Shown piece by piece: positions 1-12,565 of a DNA stretch of 64,000 bases. Under the pieces are notes generated by a model. It did not search any database. It saw only the letters and a program-made list of their open reading frames with translations, and had not been told where the DNA came from. Within the stretch, counting starts at the first letter, position 1. Every line of letters begins with the position of its first letter. The position numbers and the translations under genes were made by a program. Origin of the DNA: Toxonevra muliebris (Eukaryota; Arthropoda; Insecta; Diptera; Pallopteridae); the NCBI GenBank assembly GCA_963691655.1, contig OY829326.1, forward strand, positions 148,074,998 to 148,138,997. Direction: 5' to 3'.

Positions 1-639
1 TAAAAAGTTTCGTGATTTTTTTCAACGCGAAATGTGTCTCCCAAATCAAAAAATCACTGTGAATTTTTTCAGATTTTTCCTATGACTAGTTAAGCTGAAA
101 AACGCGAAAAACGAAATTTACAAAATCTGCCATTACTCATAAAAAATTTCAGATAATGGCCTGAAAATTTAGCCAAATCATTCTTAAATCCAGTGCTTCA
201 AAAGGGTGCATGCGAAACTTAATTCGGTTTGGGGGCATTTCTGACATGGAAACCCGGCTATGCCCTTTGAGCTCAATCGAACAACTGTGAAGCAGCCCTC
301 ATCGACCATGAAGTTGTACATTGTCGCCCGGAAAGTAATTTTTCAGACAAATAAATTTTTTGCTTTTGGATTTCTTGAACAACACCTTTCCATTAAAAAA
401 CAATACTGAGATGAGCCAGCATTGTTTGAGTTAACAATGATTTATGCATTCAAGATATACCTTTCTCAAGACCAGTTTCAGTTATCTCATAGGGGGAAGA
501 ACTCTCGAAAAGAATTTGTATTTTTCTTGCTCGGGTGTACGTTCGAGCCTAGTTTCTGTCATCAGGTAGAATTAAAGCACCTTATCATTACTTTTTGTTC
601 ATGCGTCAATTAATAAATTATCAGGATATTGATCTGAAA

Positions 640-1090
640 ATCAGAAAGGTGCTACGGACAAATTTGTCATCCACCGCGAGTACTTAGCTCCCTAAATTGT
701 GGCTCTATCATTATTTGATGAAAATGTTCCAACAGCGGTTAAGACAAAAAAAAGCTTAAAATATATTGGAAGCAGGCTACAAAAAAATTATTTTTCTTTG
801 ATTATAAACACCGAGTTTACGTCTCTTTTAACTACTGGTACAAAAATTTTCTTTGTGAAATTTTCTATCAGCATCGATTTCTTCAGAAAAGAACTTTCAA
901 CATGGAAAGGAGATCCAAGTTACAAAAAAGGAATTGAACAACTTAAGAAGAAAGTTGTTGTCGGTGACGTTGCAGAAAAAAAAATTTGAAACTCATTCAG
1001 GAATACAATAACATTTTGTAGCTGAGAAACAATTTGTTTCAGAAATCGTTGCCGAAGACCGAAAAAAATACCCAACTGCTACTAAATTCT
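640..1090 (+). pseudogene. Relic of an uncharacterised repeat-associated insect ORF
   Basis: Frames shift several times, but the pieces read in order like one protein: REYLAP then ALSLFDENVP (about 677-730), FFRKELSTWKGDPSYKKG (about 880-935), VVVGDVAEKK, then LIQEYNNIL and EKQFVSEIVAEDRKKYPTATK-like text to about 1085. The phrases YLxPxxVxLxLFD, PLxxWxxDPxYxxG, VVxDxAE and KLxxEYN recur, from memory, in uncharacterised, transposon-like insect and cnidarian proteins. The function is unknown. At least two frame changes and in-frame stops (including one just after EYNNIL) make it non-functional. No termini were found. The upstream 1-640 may belong to the same element but could not be read. Family assignment is from recall and should be treated as tentative. 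Confidence 0.4.
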
Positions 1091-2423
1091 CTCTTATAGT
1101 GCGAATACACGAGAGTGAATTTTGTTCAAATTTTGAATTTAAAATTTAGGTGGACACACGACAAAAAAAAATTAATTTCATAGAGAATCGAATTTCGTTT
1201 TTAACTGATTATAAGTTTGGAGGAGAAGAATAATTTTTGTGTGCTATAACTATACGTGCTATATCTGCGGTTTTGTTGTTATTGTCCCATATAATTATCG
1301 CTGCTAGTTATACATAACGAGAAGCAAGTGGCGAATTCAAATTAAAGATCATTCTTAAAACGATATATAGTTCTAAAAATTATTTAAAAATTCGCATTAG
1401 TTTATTATTTATAGTCAAAAATATGTGATAACTCCAGTTACGCTGTTTTTCATTTTTACCACAGAAATATTGCAAGAGCAGCTGTTATGAAAACAAAATG
1501 CAAAATGTCAAAAAAAAATATATCATATTTTTCCTGCTTGGCACAACCATGTGTTTATGGGTTGCTGAGTTACTTTCGGCATTTCAAGTGAATTTCGTTG
1601 AAGTTCTTGTGAAATTCACAATTGATTCTATAGATATTATTTTTGTAAATAAAAATACGTTTCTCCTATAAAAGTTGTGGGCGATTATATTTTTCATGTT
1701 GTTTCAAGAATTGTGCAAATTTACTTTTACAAATTTTGATTCAGAAAGTTTTCATACAATTTCCAGGATAAATAAATTTCTCTAAGAAGAAACAAGAGAA
1801 TGGTTAAGATAAGGAAGACTATACCGCTTTTAAACGGAGTTAATAGTTGCGTATACTATGGTATGTTTCAACTTTAAGGCGTTTGAGGGTCACCTAAAAG
1901 TTGTCCGATGGAGCTGAAGTTTTGCACAGCCCGTTTTTTTCTTAATTGGAAAAAGATTAGAGCATGGGAGTAGCGTTATTTTTACTTTTGAAAAATTGCC
2001 TATAGCTAAGGGCCACACTAATGTGTACGTATGCACGCATTTGTTTATTTAATTTTGCAATAATATTAAAAAATACAAACAAATCCAATATTTTTAAAAA
2101 AAAATCTGCATACTAAATGAAAAGTTTTCAACATACAAATACACAGGCAAATACAAAAATACATACAAACGCATATATGTATTTAAATGAGTGTATGCAC
2201 TTATATACCCAGTTGCACAAACAGTGAGTACTCCTCAAATGATTAATGATTTCATTACTCCAAAAGGAGGTATAAACGAGCAACTCCAATGCAGTAACAA
2301 CGTTTTTGAATTTCACTAACACAATTTCATAATTTTATATGGTCTATTTTTAGAAATAATGATAAACAATAACAGCCTGATTGAGTAGTTCAAATTTGTA
2401 TATCTTACTCTCTCTTGCCCAGT
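1090..2423. other. AT-rich stretch, nothing recognised
   Basis: No coding signal, inverted termini or tandem array could be supported here. It contains short poly-A and poly-T runs and, near 2128-2200, ACATACAAACGCATAT-type simple sequence. Confidence 0.5.
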
Positions 2424-3845
2424 TAACCCTTAACGATAGGTAGGGTAAAAACCACCCCGCATATTTTTCTATGTGATATATTTTAAAAATATTCAAAATA
2501 ATTTTTATGAAACCGATGTTTAAATAAATAAATTAGATACGATGATGCTTTTGATGGACCCTATCAGTCAAAGGACAAGAGTGGATAAATGCCTTGAAGC
2601 TTGAGCAATTGTTCTTTCCGAGTTTTTTTTTTTTTAATTTTAACCTAAAAAAAAATGGCCGAAAATTACAAAAAATTTACAGAATAATCAATTTCAATTT
2701 TTTCAAATAAATATTATTCAATATGAATTCCAATGCATTTTTTGAACGTCAAGGACATAATTTCGATAACTCATTGACTTTCCATAACCCAAAGTAAAAA
2801 AAATGAAATATTCAGAGGCTCATTTTTTCAAATGATTATCAGTGGGAATTCGGGCCATTATCAATTCATTTATTCCTTAAATTCATGCAGTCACAGCATT
2901 AAAAGGGATCTTCTGAGTTGGGGTGCTCTGAGAAATAAAGAATTAATTACACTTTAAGATTGTCTCCAAAAACTTTGGAGCTGATCCAATAAAATTGTCC
3001 TGCATGGTTTTGGCGAATAATATGGTTCCTAGTGTTGGCGAATGAATTTTTCATGCTGAATATAAATCTGAGATCAGAAACGTCACGTTTTAGAAAAATT
3101 GGGACTGAAATCCCTGAAAATACTGTTTTTGGCCATTTTTGAGAAATTGTAGAGCTGAACCCTGACGTGCTAGATACTTCGAAAATTAGGAATTAAAGGC
3201 TTAATCATGCTCTTTCGATTGTTTTCATGCGCCCTTAAAGCAGGGGATGTGTTTATGTCTACGGGTGCAGGAAAAAATTTACAAAGAACGGATTTTATCT
3301 TACTCACACCCACAGCCAGACATAATGAAAAGTGCAGTGGTCCGCAGTGTTTTAAGGGGCGCTGGTTACAAATCTGCAGTCAGATTTTAAAAATTCAAAA
3401 TTCCGAATCAAATTTTGCGGACGAGTTTAGCATAATAAAATATTGCTTTGTATTACTTTTCACATATGTCTAATTTTACAAGAATCCGTCAGTTTTTTCT
3501 ACTTTTATTAACTTTTAAACTTTTCAAAATGTTTCACGACGAAACTTTAATTAAAAAAAGTTACTGACATAGTAAAACTATGAATGCAGAATTGCTCAAC
3601 ATCACCTTCTCTTTTTGAATCCGAAATCAAATCTCATGTCAAAGAAAAAAAATCAGATTTAGTCGCATAGGGTAACTAAGATTTCAAATTTACTTGACTT
3701 TTTAGGAAGAAACCGATGGAAGAACAAAATATTCAAAAATCGTCCAATAGATTTTATTTTCTACTTTTTTTCCCATCCACTGGAAATTAATATAAAAAAT
3801 TAGAAGAAAATTTCCACATTTCGGGGGGGGGGGGGGGGCGGTCAA
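2424..3845 (+). repeat. Copy A of a long interspersed repeat (inverted mate at 20468-21998)
   Basis: This region aligns over most of its length with the reverse complement of 20468-21998. Shared stretches include the run around 2545-2600 (GATGATGC..TTTGATGGA..CCTATCAG), the run around 2815-2900 (AGAGGCTCATTTTTT; GGCCATTATCAAT), and 3470-3700 (CTAATTTTACAAG; ACTATGAATGCAGAA; CACCTTCTCTTTTTGAATCCG). By eye it is diverged by perhaps a fifth to a quarter. It begins near TTAACCCTTAACG and ends in a run of 16 G (3823-3838) followed by a CCCC-rich segment. It lacks roughly 450 bases present in the other copy. No protein-coding potential was recognised, so it is probably a non-autonomous mobile element. 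Confidence 0.7.
3823..3838 (+). repeat. Homopolymer tract G16
   Basis: Sixteen consecutive G residues sit at the 3' end of the repeat copy, followed by a C-rich stretch (3848-3871). Such a run is rare in DNA this AT-rich, and its length may be uncertain in the assembly. Confidence 0.9.
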
Positions 3846-4299
3846 AACCCCAAAACCTCCCCCTAAATACGGCCTTGTAAGGAACTATTCCGGAGTTTTG
3901 TTTTTCTATGAGGTGCAAGTGAGCTCATGCTTGTAATCGTGTCCTCCTTTATTACTCCTTTTGGAGGCTAAAACGAGTACTCCATGCCCTGGGACATGCA
4001 ATGTTAAAAAGGAATACAAAATGCAAGAGCTCTGGAGAAATAGGTAGTAATCGATTGCTCGCTTTGGGGTGCTCAATGATTACTCCTACGATCATCCAAA
4101 GTTCAACTGGGTATCTACATATGTGTAAGTTTGTTTATATGTGTATTCAACTAATGGGCAATTAATAAGTCTGCGTAATCATAATTTTAATTATCCTGTT
4201 GATTTAATCGTTTTCAATTAAAACAAGCAAGTAAAAACATATTAAAACAACATACCTATACGCAGACATACATACATACATACATATGCATATACATTA

Positions 4300-4835
4300 G
4301 AGTGGGTCAAATTTTTGGTCGATATTTGGTACCCCCTAGTTGTGTTCTATGGATCATTTTAAGCAACTTTTCCAATGAAAGTATAGTTCCATTTTGAATT
4401 CCGAGCCCACCAATTTTTGAAAATAGGTATTTTCTCAACATTTCCAAGATTCGACTTGGACACAGCATTAAAAAATTAGAAACAGCATTACAATATTTTG
4501 CTATGAGGGTTTTTTGGTACGAGAAAACCGAATCTGACATTGATTTGCCGATAAAATTATGTTTTGATACTCAATTTGAACAAAAAAGGCTTAAAATGTA
4601 CAAAAATGGCAAAAACTCGGATTATTTGTATGGGAAGTTCCTTTATTTTTAATCGTAATGACTTGAAATTTCGCACAAATTTTTTTTTTACAAAAAATAA
4701 GAAAAAATAAGGGTACTTCCCATACAAAATTTTAGATTTTTGGCCAAGTTGGAGAAGTTGCTTAAAATGAACCATAGAACACAACTAGGGGGGACCAAAC
4801 ATCAACTTTTTTGACCAATACAATTTGACCCACCC
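4300..4835. mobile_element. TA-flanked element with long inverted ends (MITE/foldback)
   Basis: The left end reads GAGTGGGTCAAATTTTTGGT and the right end, on the other strand, GGGTGGGTCAAATTGTATTGG-like. Each is flanked by a TA dinucleotide (4298-4299 and 4836-4837). Inside, the arms share a block starting CTAGTTGTGTTCTATGG and ending TTTTAAGCAACTT with about one mismatch in 34 (4337-4371 against about 4750-4790). A further nested inverted pair, TTTGTATGGGAAGT and ACTTCCCATACAAA, lies in the centre. There is no coding capacity. The TA duplication and 0.5-kb size fit a non-autonomous Tc1/mariner-type element. Confidence 0.85.
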
Positions 4836-4841
4836 TAATAT

Positions 4842-6488
4842 ACATATATTTATGAATATGTATGTATACATTTTATTGTTGATGTTGTTGTTTGTATTGT
4901 GGTTTTAACATTTTATTTTATGATTTCAACTTTTTGTGCCTATTAGTATGAAATACACTACCTGACGTGCTTGAAAGCTGATAGGTAGGGAAGGAAGGGA
5001 TTTGTTGGTAGTTTGCAATGCAAAATTGTTTACATTTTTATATATAAATATATAAATTTGAATTTGTATGTATAAATATGATTGCAGTTGTTGTAATATT
5101 TGTGAAAAAATATATAACACAAGTCCATATGAATCAAAGGACCTTCTCATGCACACATAAACACATTCACACATTCGCATAAAGTGCAAACGATTTTCAA
5201 TTCGATACATGCACGTTGTGCTTGTTTATGTGTATGTGTGTGTGTGTGTATGCGTTAATGAATTGCAGTTGCCAAAAGCATATTTCAATATTTTCACAAA
5301 TGTATGCTTGCATATGCTGAATGCCTGCCTGGCTGGCTGGCTGGCTGCCTTTCATGAAGGCGTAAAAGTGAATACATATGTGTGTGTGCTGGAGTATGTT
5401 TATTTACAGCTACACACACGTATACATATTTGCATTTGTTTATTTGTATATACAGATGAGTGTGTGTATGTGTGTGTGTGTGGTTGGCAATAGTGTGAAT
5501 ACATCCGTTTGTATGCTGATTTAATCGTCTGCAATAATATTATTTTGTGTTGAATTTGCATATCTCCGTCTCCGCAGCCCGACTGCCTGCTTGCAGCATG
5601 TTGCTCTCTGCTCCTGCTACTGCATGCAAGGACACTTGTTGTGTATAAAATTAACAACTACAACAACTAACTAGTATTACACTCATACATACACATGTAT
5701 GTACTTTACAACAGCTACCAACAACAGCTACAATGACAACATCCTTTATTTCATGTTTACTTCCATACCGCATATAAATGTGTATATGTAGTTGTATTTG
5801 TGTGTTAAGGACTATTTTAAAATTTAATTTGTCACAATTTACAATAAAATTTTTTGTTGATTTTTTTCTTTCATTCTATTTTTTCTGGTTATAAGGTAAA
5901 TTCAAGTTGCAACAATTGCTCGCTTGTTTGTAGCTATAAGGTAGAAGAGCTCTTGAATTACTCTCTACAAAATCTGGTCGATTATAAATTGCTGATTGTC
6001 GCTGTTGTTGTGGTTTTTGTAATATTTATTAGTGTACGCATGTAGTTATTCTCAGATTGTAATATTTTCGTTTTGAGCTTGATTACAATCATCTGAAAAT
6101 TTATACAATTTTTACTTTTCATTTGCCAATTTGTTGTTCAATTGCAATTTGCATTTTTTTGCACTATAGAAAAAGTATTGAATAAACTTTATTTTTTTAT
6201 TTTCAAATTTGTTTGTTACTATCAAATATGAAAAGGTAAAAATTAATAATTGTTTTACTGAAAGCATTTTATATTTATATTTATAATAAAAACACTTTTG
6301 CTGTAACGATGAAAAAGTCTCGTAAAATCCAAAGATATGTTGTCTCTTATATAATTGTTTAAAAGTTTATATACAACCACCGAAGATCCTGAGATTGTGG
6401 ATTCAAAAGCAATACAAGGAAAAGAGAAGCTTTCCCCCTCTTAGATCCGTTTAACATCATAATTAGACTAATTGCCATATATATGCAC
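4842..6488. repeat. Simple-sequence-rich stretch with (TG)n and ACATA repeats
   Basis: This stretch contains TG-type microsatellites at about 5226-5250 and 5459-5483, a GCCTGCCTGGCTGGCTGG-type run at 5324-5348, and CAACAACTA/CAACAGCTA runs at 5650-5730. The open frames here on both strands are produced by the repeats. No gene or mobile element was recognised. Confidence 0.6.
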
Positions 6489-7091
6489 TAGGGTGGTTCG
6501 ATTTCACAGTGCAACAAATTTTCAACTTCGGTCTTATGCGCAAGATTTTCCAACGTTTTTATAGTTATTTTTGGTCGCTGATTATGAAACACAATTTTTC
6601 TCCCACAATATAAACCTGAAGTCGAAAAATTAGGGTCTTCAGGGGCTATTAAGAAATTTCTTTATTCCAACAGATACGAATTTGATAAACAGTACTGTTC
6701 CACAAATGGAAACTTTTGAAAACGAGAAGAATCGGGTCAAGTGTACTTAGGGCAATGGGGGGTCGCTGAGTCCGAATCCGCGGTCCGTTTTGCTCTGCTA
6801 CGTCACAATTTTTTGTATTGACATCACAATTTTTAAAATTGAAAAAACAAAAAAATTAAAAATGCTGTTCATATCTTTTTTTCATCAAAACATCAATTTT
6901 TACAAAAAAAAAAATGTTTAGATCTTTTTTTATTTTTTAAACAAAAAAATTTTTTTTTTAAATTTATTTATTTTTTCATAATTTTTTTCATTCACGTTAT
7001 CATCGTTTACTTTTATCTCGTTGTTAACTTAACCCAGTAATGCCTAGCGGTGCCATGTGGAACCTTGTCGCTGAGCCAGGTTAAAAAAAAA

Positions 7092-7182
7092 GGTGCCCGG
7101 ACATAACGCCCATTCCTAGGGCGGTCATACCACCCAAAATTTTTTTTGGGCATTATGGCCGTGGGCGTTATGTCCGGGCACC
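7092..7182. repeat. 91-bp palindromic mini-element
   Basis: A perfect 21-bp inverted repeat starts GGTGCCCGGACATAACG (7092-7112 against 7162-7182). The centre can also pair (CCCAAAA against TTTTGGG). A-tracts flank it on both sides. It has no coding capacity and looks like the fully collapsed hairpin of a MITE. No clear target duplication can be separated from the A-runs. Confidence 0.85.
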
Positions 7183-7948
7183 AAAAAAAAAATGTTTTCT
7201 CAAGTTACTTTCTTGATCTATCTACTTTGTGTTCTTGGACAATATAATACTATTATATTGTCTCTGGAGAAAATATTCCTTGTTAAAAATTATGAGGAGT
7301 CTGCCACCATAAAAATAAATTAAAATAAACTAAACTAATCCCACCACTTATTTTCCTCTTATTCCTCTAGCAGGACAACTTTTTTTTGAGTAAAAAAAAT
7401 TATCGAGGGTTAATTTTGTGCCGTATAATCCAAAACTTAAGTCCGTTTTTAATTTAAGTATGGGTTTTAGCTCCAGGTGAGAAAAAACATAGACCGCCTG
7501 GAGGCGGACCAGCAAAAATTCATATGGGTTTCTGATTTGCAACCAGGTTTTTTGCACATTCGTTTGTTTTTTCGATTCAAAAACTCTGGAAGAAGATCAA
7601 ATCAATTGAATCGTATATCTTAAGATGGTCATGAAGACTGTCATCATCATCAAAGCCACCATTGAAAGCTTTTTTCAGATACAGTATCAGTTTGTATAGA
7701 ATCCATCATCTCCTGGATTTCCTTATCCCACATTGTGTGGTAGTGTTGGTTTTATATTTACTACGACAAATGAATAAATTAGTCACAATAACGTAAGTAG
7801 CATTACGCAAAAAATACACAAAATATACCGTGGCCTGTTTAGCCTGCTTGTGGGCCGTTGGTTCATACGAGATGGTTTTATGGTGCATCATTGTGAAAAC
7901 ACTTCCATAAATTTCACCATCATATTAAACATATTTTTCTTTGCTTGA

Positions 7949-8430
7949 CCCTCTAACCCGTAAGGCCGCCCTGAGGCAGCCTTCACTCTATTTTAATTAA
8001 TGGACAAGTACAAATTTATTTTTTTTTAATGAATTGGCAGACCTGAAGAAAAAATAAACACACAATTCGTGGTCAGTTTGCACTTTCTGCGATCACACGA
8101 TTGTTGATTATAGTTATTTTTATGTGTACAAAGTGTTGTTTTGTGACGAAAAATCATCGCGCATATAATTTTTAAATATAAAAATTAAAAAAAAGTATTT
8201 CTTAGTCCCCTCATATACTAACATATACTGTCGTATATATATGTATCCCAAATATATCTTTATTTTTTTGCTTAAACTCGCAAGGCCGCATCAGGGCAAC
8301 CTCGCGTTTTTCTCACCTAACTGCTAAACTCAAAAACTAATCAAAAAAATTAATTTTTCTTTCATCAATATTAACTGGAAATAAAAATTCTGGAGTTTGT
8401 TTTATTATTATTTCAACCCTGCGGGTTTTT
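7949..8430. repeat. Dispersed repeat, long copy (short mate at 12237)
   Basis: It starts CCCTCTAACCCGTAAGGCCG, continues CCCTGAGGCAG, and ends TTATTATTATTTCAACCCTGCGGG. The same beginning, middle (CTCACCTAACTGCTAAACTC) and end occur at 12237-12472. The outermost segments AACCCGTAAGG and, inverted, AACCCGCAGGG are similar, suggesting short terminal inverted repeats. This copy has about 240 extra internal bases; one extra block is bounded by GGCAG on both sides. No coding potential was seen. Confidence 0.75.
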
Positions 8431-8961
8431 TTCAGTTTAATCCGACATCCCGAAAATTTTTTTCTTTTTTTACACACAGCACTACTTTTCATTTATAAGT
8501 TTTTAACACAAAATTTGAGCTTCAACTGATAGTGAAATTTATGTCAATACTTATAAAAAAGTTCTATTAGAGGATCTGTTGCCGTTTTAAGACATATGAG
8601 TAAATCCCAGAAAAGTGAAACCAAAAGTAAAAATAAAAATATCAAAATAAAAGGTTAAAAATACGTTAACATGAAAGACTATAAGCCATATTTAATGAAT
8701 AAATTCGATTTAAAAAAAATAAAATCAAAGAAACCCCATAATTATATTTGCTTTTGTAAACAAAGTTTGGAATCATAGAATAGTTTGAAAATGCTGCCAA
8801 TTTCAAAGTGGGAAAACAATTAAGTTTGTGTTGCTACTCGCAAGCGCAGTTTACTATTAAAAAAAAAAACTCGAGAAAAATATTCAAAGGGTGCACAAAT
8901 TTTAGTGTGTTAAATATTTGGTTTCGGTACAAAAAATAAATTTAAAAATTTTTTTAAGTGT

Positions 8962-10150
8962 GAAACGTAAGTAACGCGAAATATACAAAAAGTTGTTTAA
9001 CTCCAAAAGTAGATTATCATATAAAACCAAATCTTAGATTTTCTTTTAAAGATTGATCTACTCTATTGTGGATTCAAAAATTCTAGTATTTGTAGAAAAA
9101 AATTTTAATTTAAAAATGAAACGTAAGTAACATAATTTTTTTTTTTTTTTTTAATTTTTCTTGTATCTGGTAGCAGAAATAGAAATGGAGCAACAAAAAT
9201 TGTCCAAAAAATTGTTAAAAAATTATAAGTTCTTTGCTCAAGAATGAATTAAAATTTTTTTTTATTACATTCATTATATCTTTAAAATAAATATTGCTCT
9301 ATCAAAACACAAGTTATTTTACTTTACTTTGCAACGAATTAAAGAATTTTTTTTTTAAATAAAATATATTAAATGATTGCATTTTATTGTTTAATTCAAA
9401 CCCTCATTTAATAATCTCTAAATACCACCCAAATAAAAGGGCAAGTTAAGTGTACTTGAGCTAAAAAGCGGTCGCTGAATTCGACATACACTGTGCTAAG
9501 CTAGGAACTTAAAACAAAAAAATAAATAATCAAAAATTGTTTTAAAAATCTAAATTTCTTTTGTTAAACAAACGAATTTCACTTTTACTTTTTTATATGT
9601 TAGATTATTTCAAGGTTGTCTGCTCCATAAAAAAAAATCCCGAAGTAGTACAGTGTACTAGACCACGGATTCGAACTCAGTGACCCCCTTTTATCTAGCT
9701 CATTCCTAAAAATTTTCATTTGTAGACCAGTGATACACAACGTAAAACGTAAGTAACGCTGCAATGAAACGTAAGTAACGCTAGGCAAATCAAATATGTA
9801 TTAAAAAAATATACTAATTAAAGCAAAACAGTCAAATTTCTTATGAGCTTTTACTGTCGATAAATAAATCTATTTGGAAAAAATTTTCTTCTTTAATTTT
9901 CATTGACCAATTCGCAGAATTTCACATATCTAAATCGAGTACTCAAAATAGTTGTTTTGTGCGGAAACGTAAGTAACGGCACTAATATGAGTTATTTCCT
10001 CAGAGCACATTAAAAATTTAAAATATGTTTATGCTGATTCATGTACAAGAGCATAAGACACATACGACTGTGTTACCCGATTTTTTAAATAGTTGATAAT
10101 TATTGGTGAAAAAAATTGTTTTATACCGAATGGTGAAACGTAAGTAACGC
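8962..10150 (+). repeat. Cluster of six direct copies of AAACGTAAGTAACG
   Basis: The motif occurs at about 8963, 9119, 9745, 9767, 9965 and 10136. All copies are on the plus strand, most extended to AAACGTAAGTAACGCT, and none was found on the minus strand. Spacing is irregular (about 156, 626, 22, 198 and 171 bases), so this is not a tandem satellite. Repeated short sites inside a mobile element are often transposase-binding sites, but direct orientation throughout is unusual. Function is unknown. Confidence 0.8.
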
Positions 10151-10459
10151 TGGATTTACCCTTATGATTTAATGCTATTAAGATGTGGACCGTTTACATG
10201 AGGGTTGTACTTATTTTATGATGATGGATTATGAGTTCTTACAATTGGTTTTTTGGAAAATGATAGCATGAAAAATAATAAAAAGGCCAAAAATCGTTTT
10301 TTTTTTTTTAATCTCTGGATTTGAAAAGCGCGTGATGGATTCAACAACAACACCCATATTTTAGGGTACTTTGTGACTTGTTAGAAATATACAGGAGCTT
10401 GTACCAGGGGCCGCGGTCAAATTCGAAAAAGATCCACAGTCAAATCACCCTAATGTCAC

Positions 10460-12236
10460 GTACAAAAGAAAGCTTCTTTTAGTTTTTACCGATTATATAA
10501 CCTAAACGTATTGAAACTCATGAGGTACATATCGCCACCTTAGTAATGAAAAGGTGTAGAACATTCCATCTCTTTTAGTCATACCACAATTTTTTACTAA
10601 AGAGTGGAACTTCAACTGCTTAGTTGACCTAGTAAGTAAATGATAAAACCTTTACTTTCTTCAAAAAGCTAACAATGTTCACTTGAATTAGTAAGAAAAA
10701 TATTGAGAAAAAATATACCATTTAATTTAATTTGCTTTACTTCTCGCACATAACAATGTATCAGTAATAAATATTGTCTGTCATTTTTTAAAATTCATAT
10801 TAAATTGGCAACTTTTGCTAGTCACAACAGATTACTTTTACAATGATTGTTTTCTAAATGCTATAATTCCAAGCAGCTGCAATTTTTCACAATTTTTGCA
10901 TAAGACCAAAATTTGTTTTCCCCTTTTTACTATTTTTTGTTATATAACACAAATGTGCACTAAGAAGTTAAACAGCATGTGAATTTATGCGATGAATGCA
11001 GTTTTGCTCTTATATATATATACACAAGCACACAATCACATAACTTCCTACACCTACAATTTACTTTTTTATGGTCAAATTGAAGTCATTTTTAAAAAAA
11101 TTTTTTTAGTCTATTTTTCTCATTCTTTCCTTTGTGTTTCTCATGGTTCCCTTTTTATCTGATACCGGAAATCTAACAAAACGACCATTCATCGTTGTTG
11201 AACACATATGTTACACACACGAAATTTGGCACTCTCAAGACACTGATGACATCGCATACAAATTGCTCAGACAACACACATGCATAAGTAAAATTATATT
11301 TAGTAACCTACTAGTAATTTCACTCTACTTCTTCATGAATAAAGAAATTACAATACAGTTTAGAGAAAAATAGAAAAAAGAGTCTTTTAGTTTTTGTGAA
11401 GAAAAAATACTTCAGTGTCTAAATCTCGATGTAGAATACACAAACATTTGAATTTCCTGTCCCCTGTCACCCACATGTCGTGACACTATAATGCCGCAGA
11501 CTAATCGCATTAGATTTTAGTGCCATGAATTTTGATGCGTTGCCAGTCAGTCGGCGATAGTTGACGGGGTGGTGCCAGTATCAGAAAAAAAAAACAAATC
11601 CAGATTGTTTTTTTAGACGGTCCTAGGCGACTTAAGAATTCACTAAAATTACGGGTTTTATTTTTTGCTTTCGAAATCCAAGTGCCTTGATTGCCGCTTG
11701 ACCGCACACGGATACTTGTGAATATATAAATATATCCATGAAGAGGATCTGTGCTTGAAAAACATTTCAGAAATCAGAAAGTTTGTAAAACTCTACGATT
11801 TTGCATCTAATATATGTACGATATGTACCAAAGTTCTATTTCAGGCAAGACGCAGGATTTTCTGAATTAGGCATATATTTTTAACTAAAACGTCTCTAAC
11901 TAAGGGTTTGTACAATCAATCCTAAGCTGAATTTACGTTCTACATTTTCTGATAAATTAAACCTTTCTTAGAGTTCAGACCTTAATGGCTCGTGAAGAAG
12001 CCCACCAGCTGCCAGTAAAGCTAGCACATAAAGCCCTTTGTCTTGTGAGCAAAGATATTGGAATCAATACTTTATTTCAGTGATGCCAATTTCTGTGCTC
12101 GCGAGCGAAATGCTTTGAGCTTCAAAGCTATAAGTGGCATGCCGTAATTCCGTACTGTAGGCAATGACGAGTCTCGAGGGGGGAATATGGAAGCTGCAGT
12201 CCCTCTCAAAAATTCATTAGATTTCGTCTGAGTTTA
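10460..12236. other. AT-rich stretch, nothing recognised
   Basis: An open frame of 79 codons at 11134-11373 and a minus-strand frame at 11510-11707 show no family resemblance. The segment 11960-12180 is less AT-rich than its surroundings but could not be assigned. Confidence 0.45.
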
Positions 12237-12472
12237 ACCCTCTAACCCGTAAGGCCGCCCTGAGGCAGACCTGAAGAAAGAACAAATATATCTTTATTTT
12301 TTTGGCTTAAAACCGCAAGGCCGCATCGTGGCAACCTTTCGTTTTTCTCACCTAACTGCTAAACTCAAAAACTAATCCAAAATTGGACTTCATATTCATT
12401 TTTCTTTCATCAATATTAACTGGAAACAAAAATTCTGGTGTTTGTTTTATTATTATTTCAACCTTGAGGGTT
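12237..12472. repeat. Dispersed repeat, short copy (long mate at 7949)
   Basis: It matches the two ends and the middle of the repeat at 7949-8430, including TCTAACCCGTAAGGCCGCCC, the CTCACCTAACTGCTAAACTC block and the TTTATTATTATTTCAACC terminus. It lacks the internal blocks of the longer copy. Confidence 0.75.
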
Positions 12473-12565
12473 TAATTAGTTTTGGTCCGCATGTGCTCTC
12501 ATATTTGTTTTGTTTGAATTAATCTTGATCTGAGTTTTGGCCTGAATTTCGGTATTTCTTTTAAC

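Larger units (their letters stand above)
6491..10450. mobile_element. Possible large TA-flanked element with short similar ends
   Basis: The left end GGGTGGTTCGATT (from 6491) and the reverse complement of the right end, GGGTGATTTGACT (ending 10450), agree at 10 of 13 positions. Each is preceded by TA (6489-6490, 10451-10452). The ends resemble those of the element at 4300-4835. The interior is very AT-rich with no readable protein, and holds a 91-bp palindrome (7092-7182), a dispersed repeat (7949-8430) and six copies of a 14-bp motif. The pairing of these two ends may be accidental; the inverted match is short. Confidence 0.3.

Noticed and set aside
5209..5657. Open frames on both strands rich in V, C and Y or H and T
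   Set aside because: They are translations of TG/CA microsatellites.
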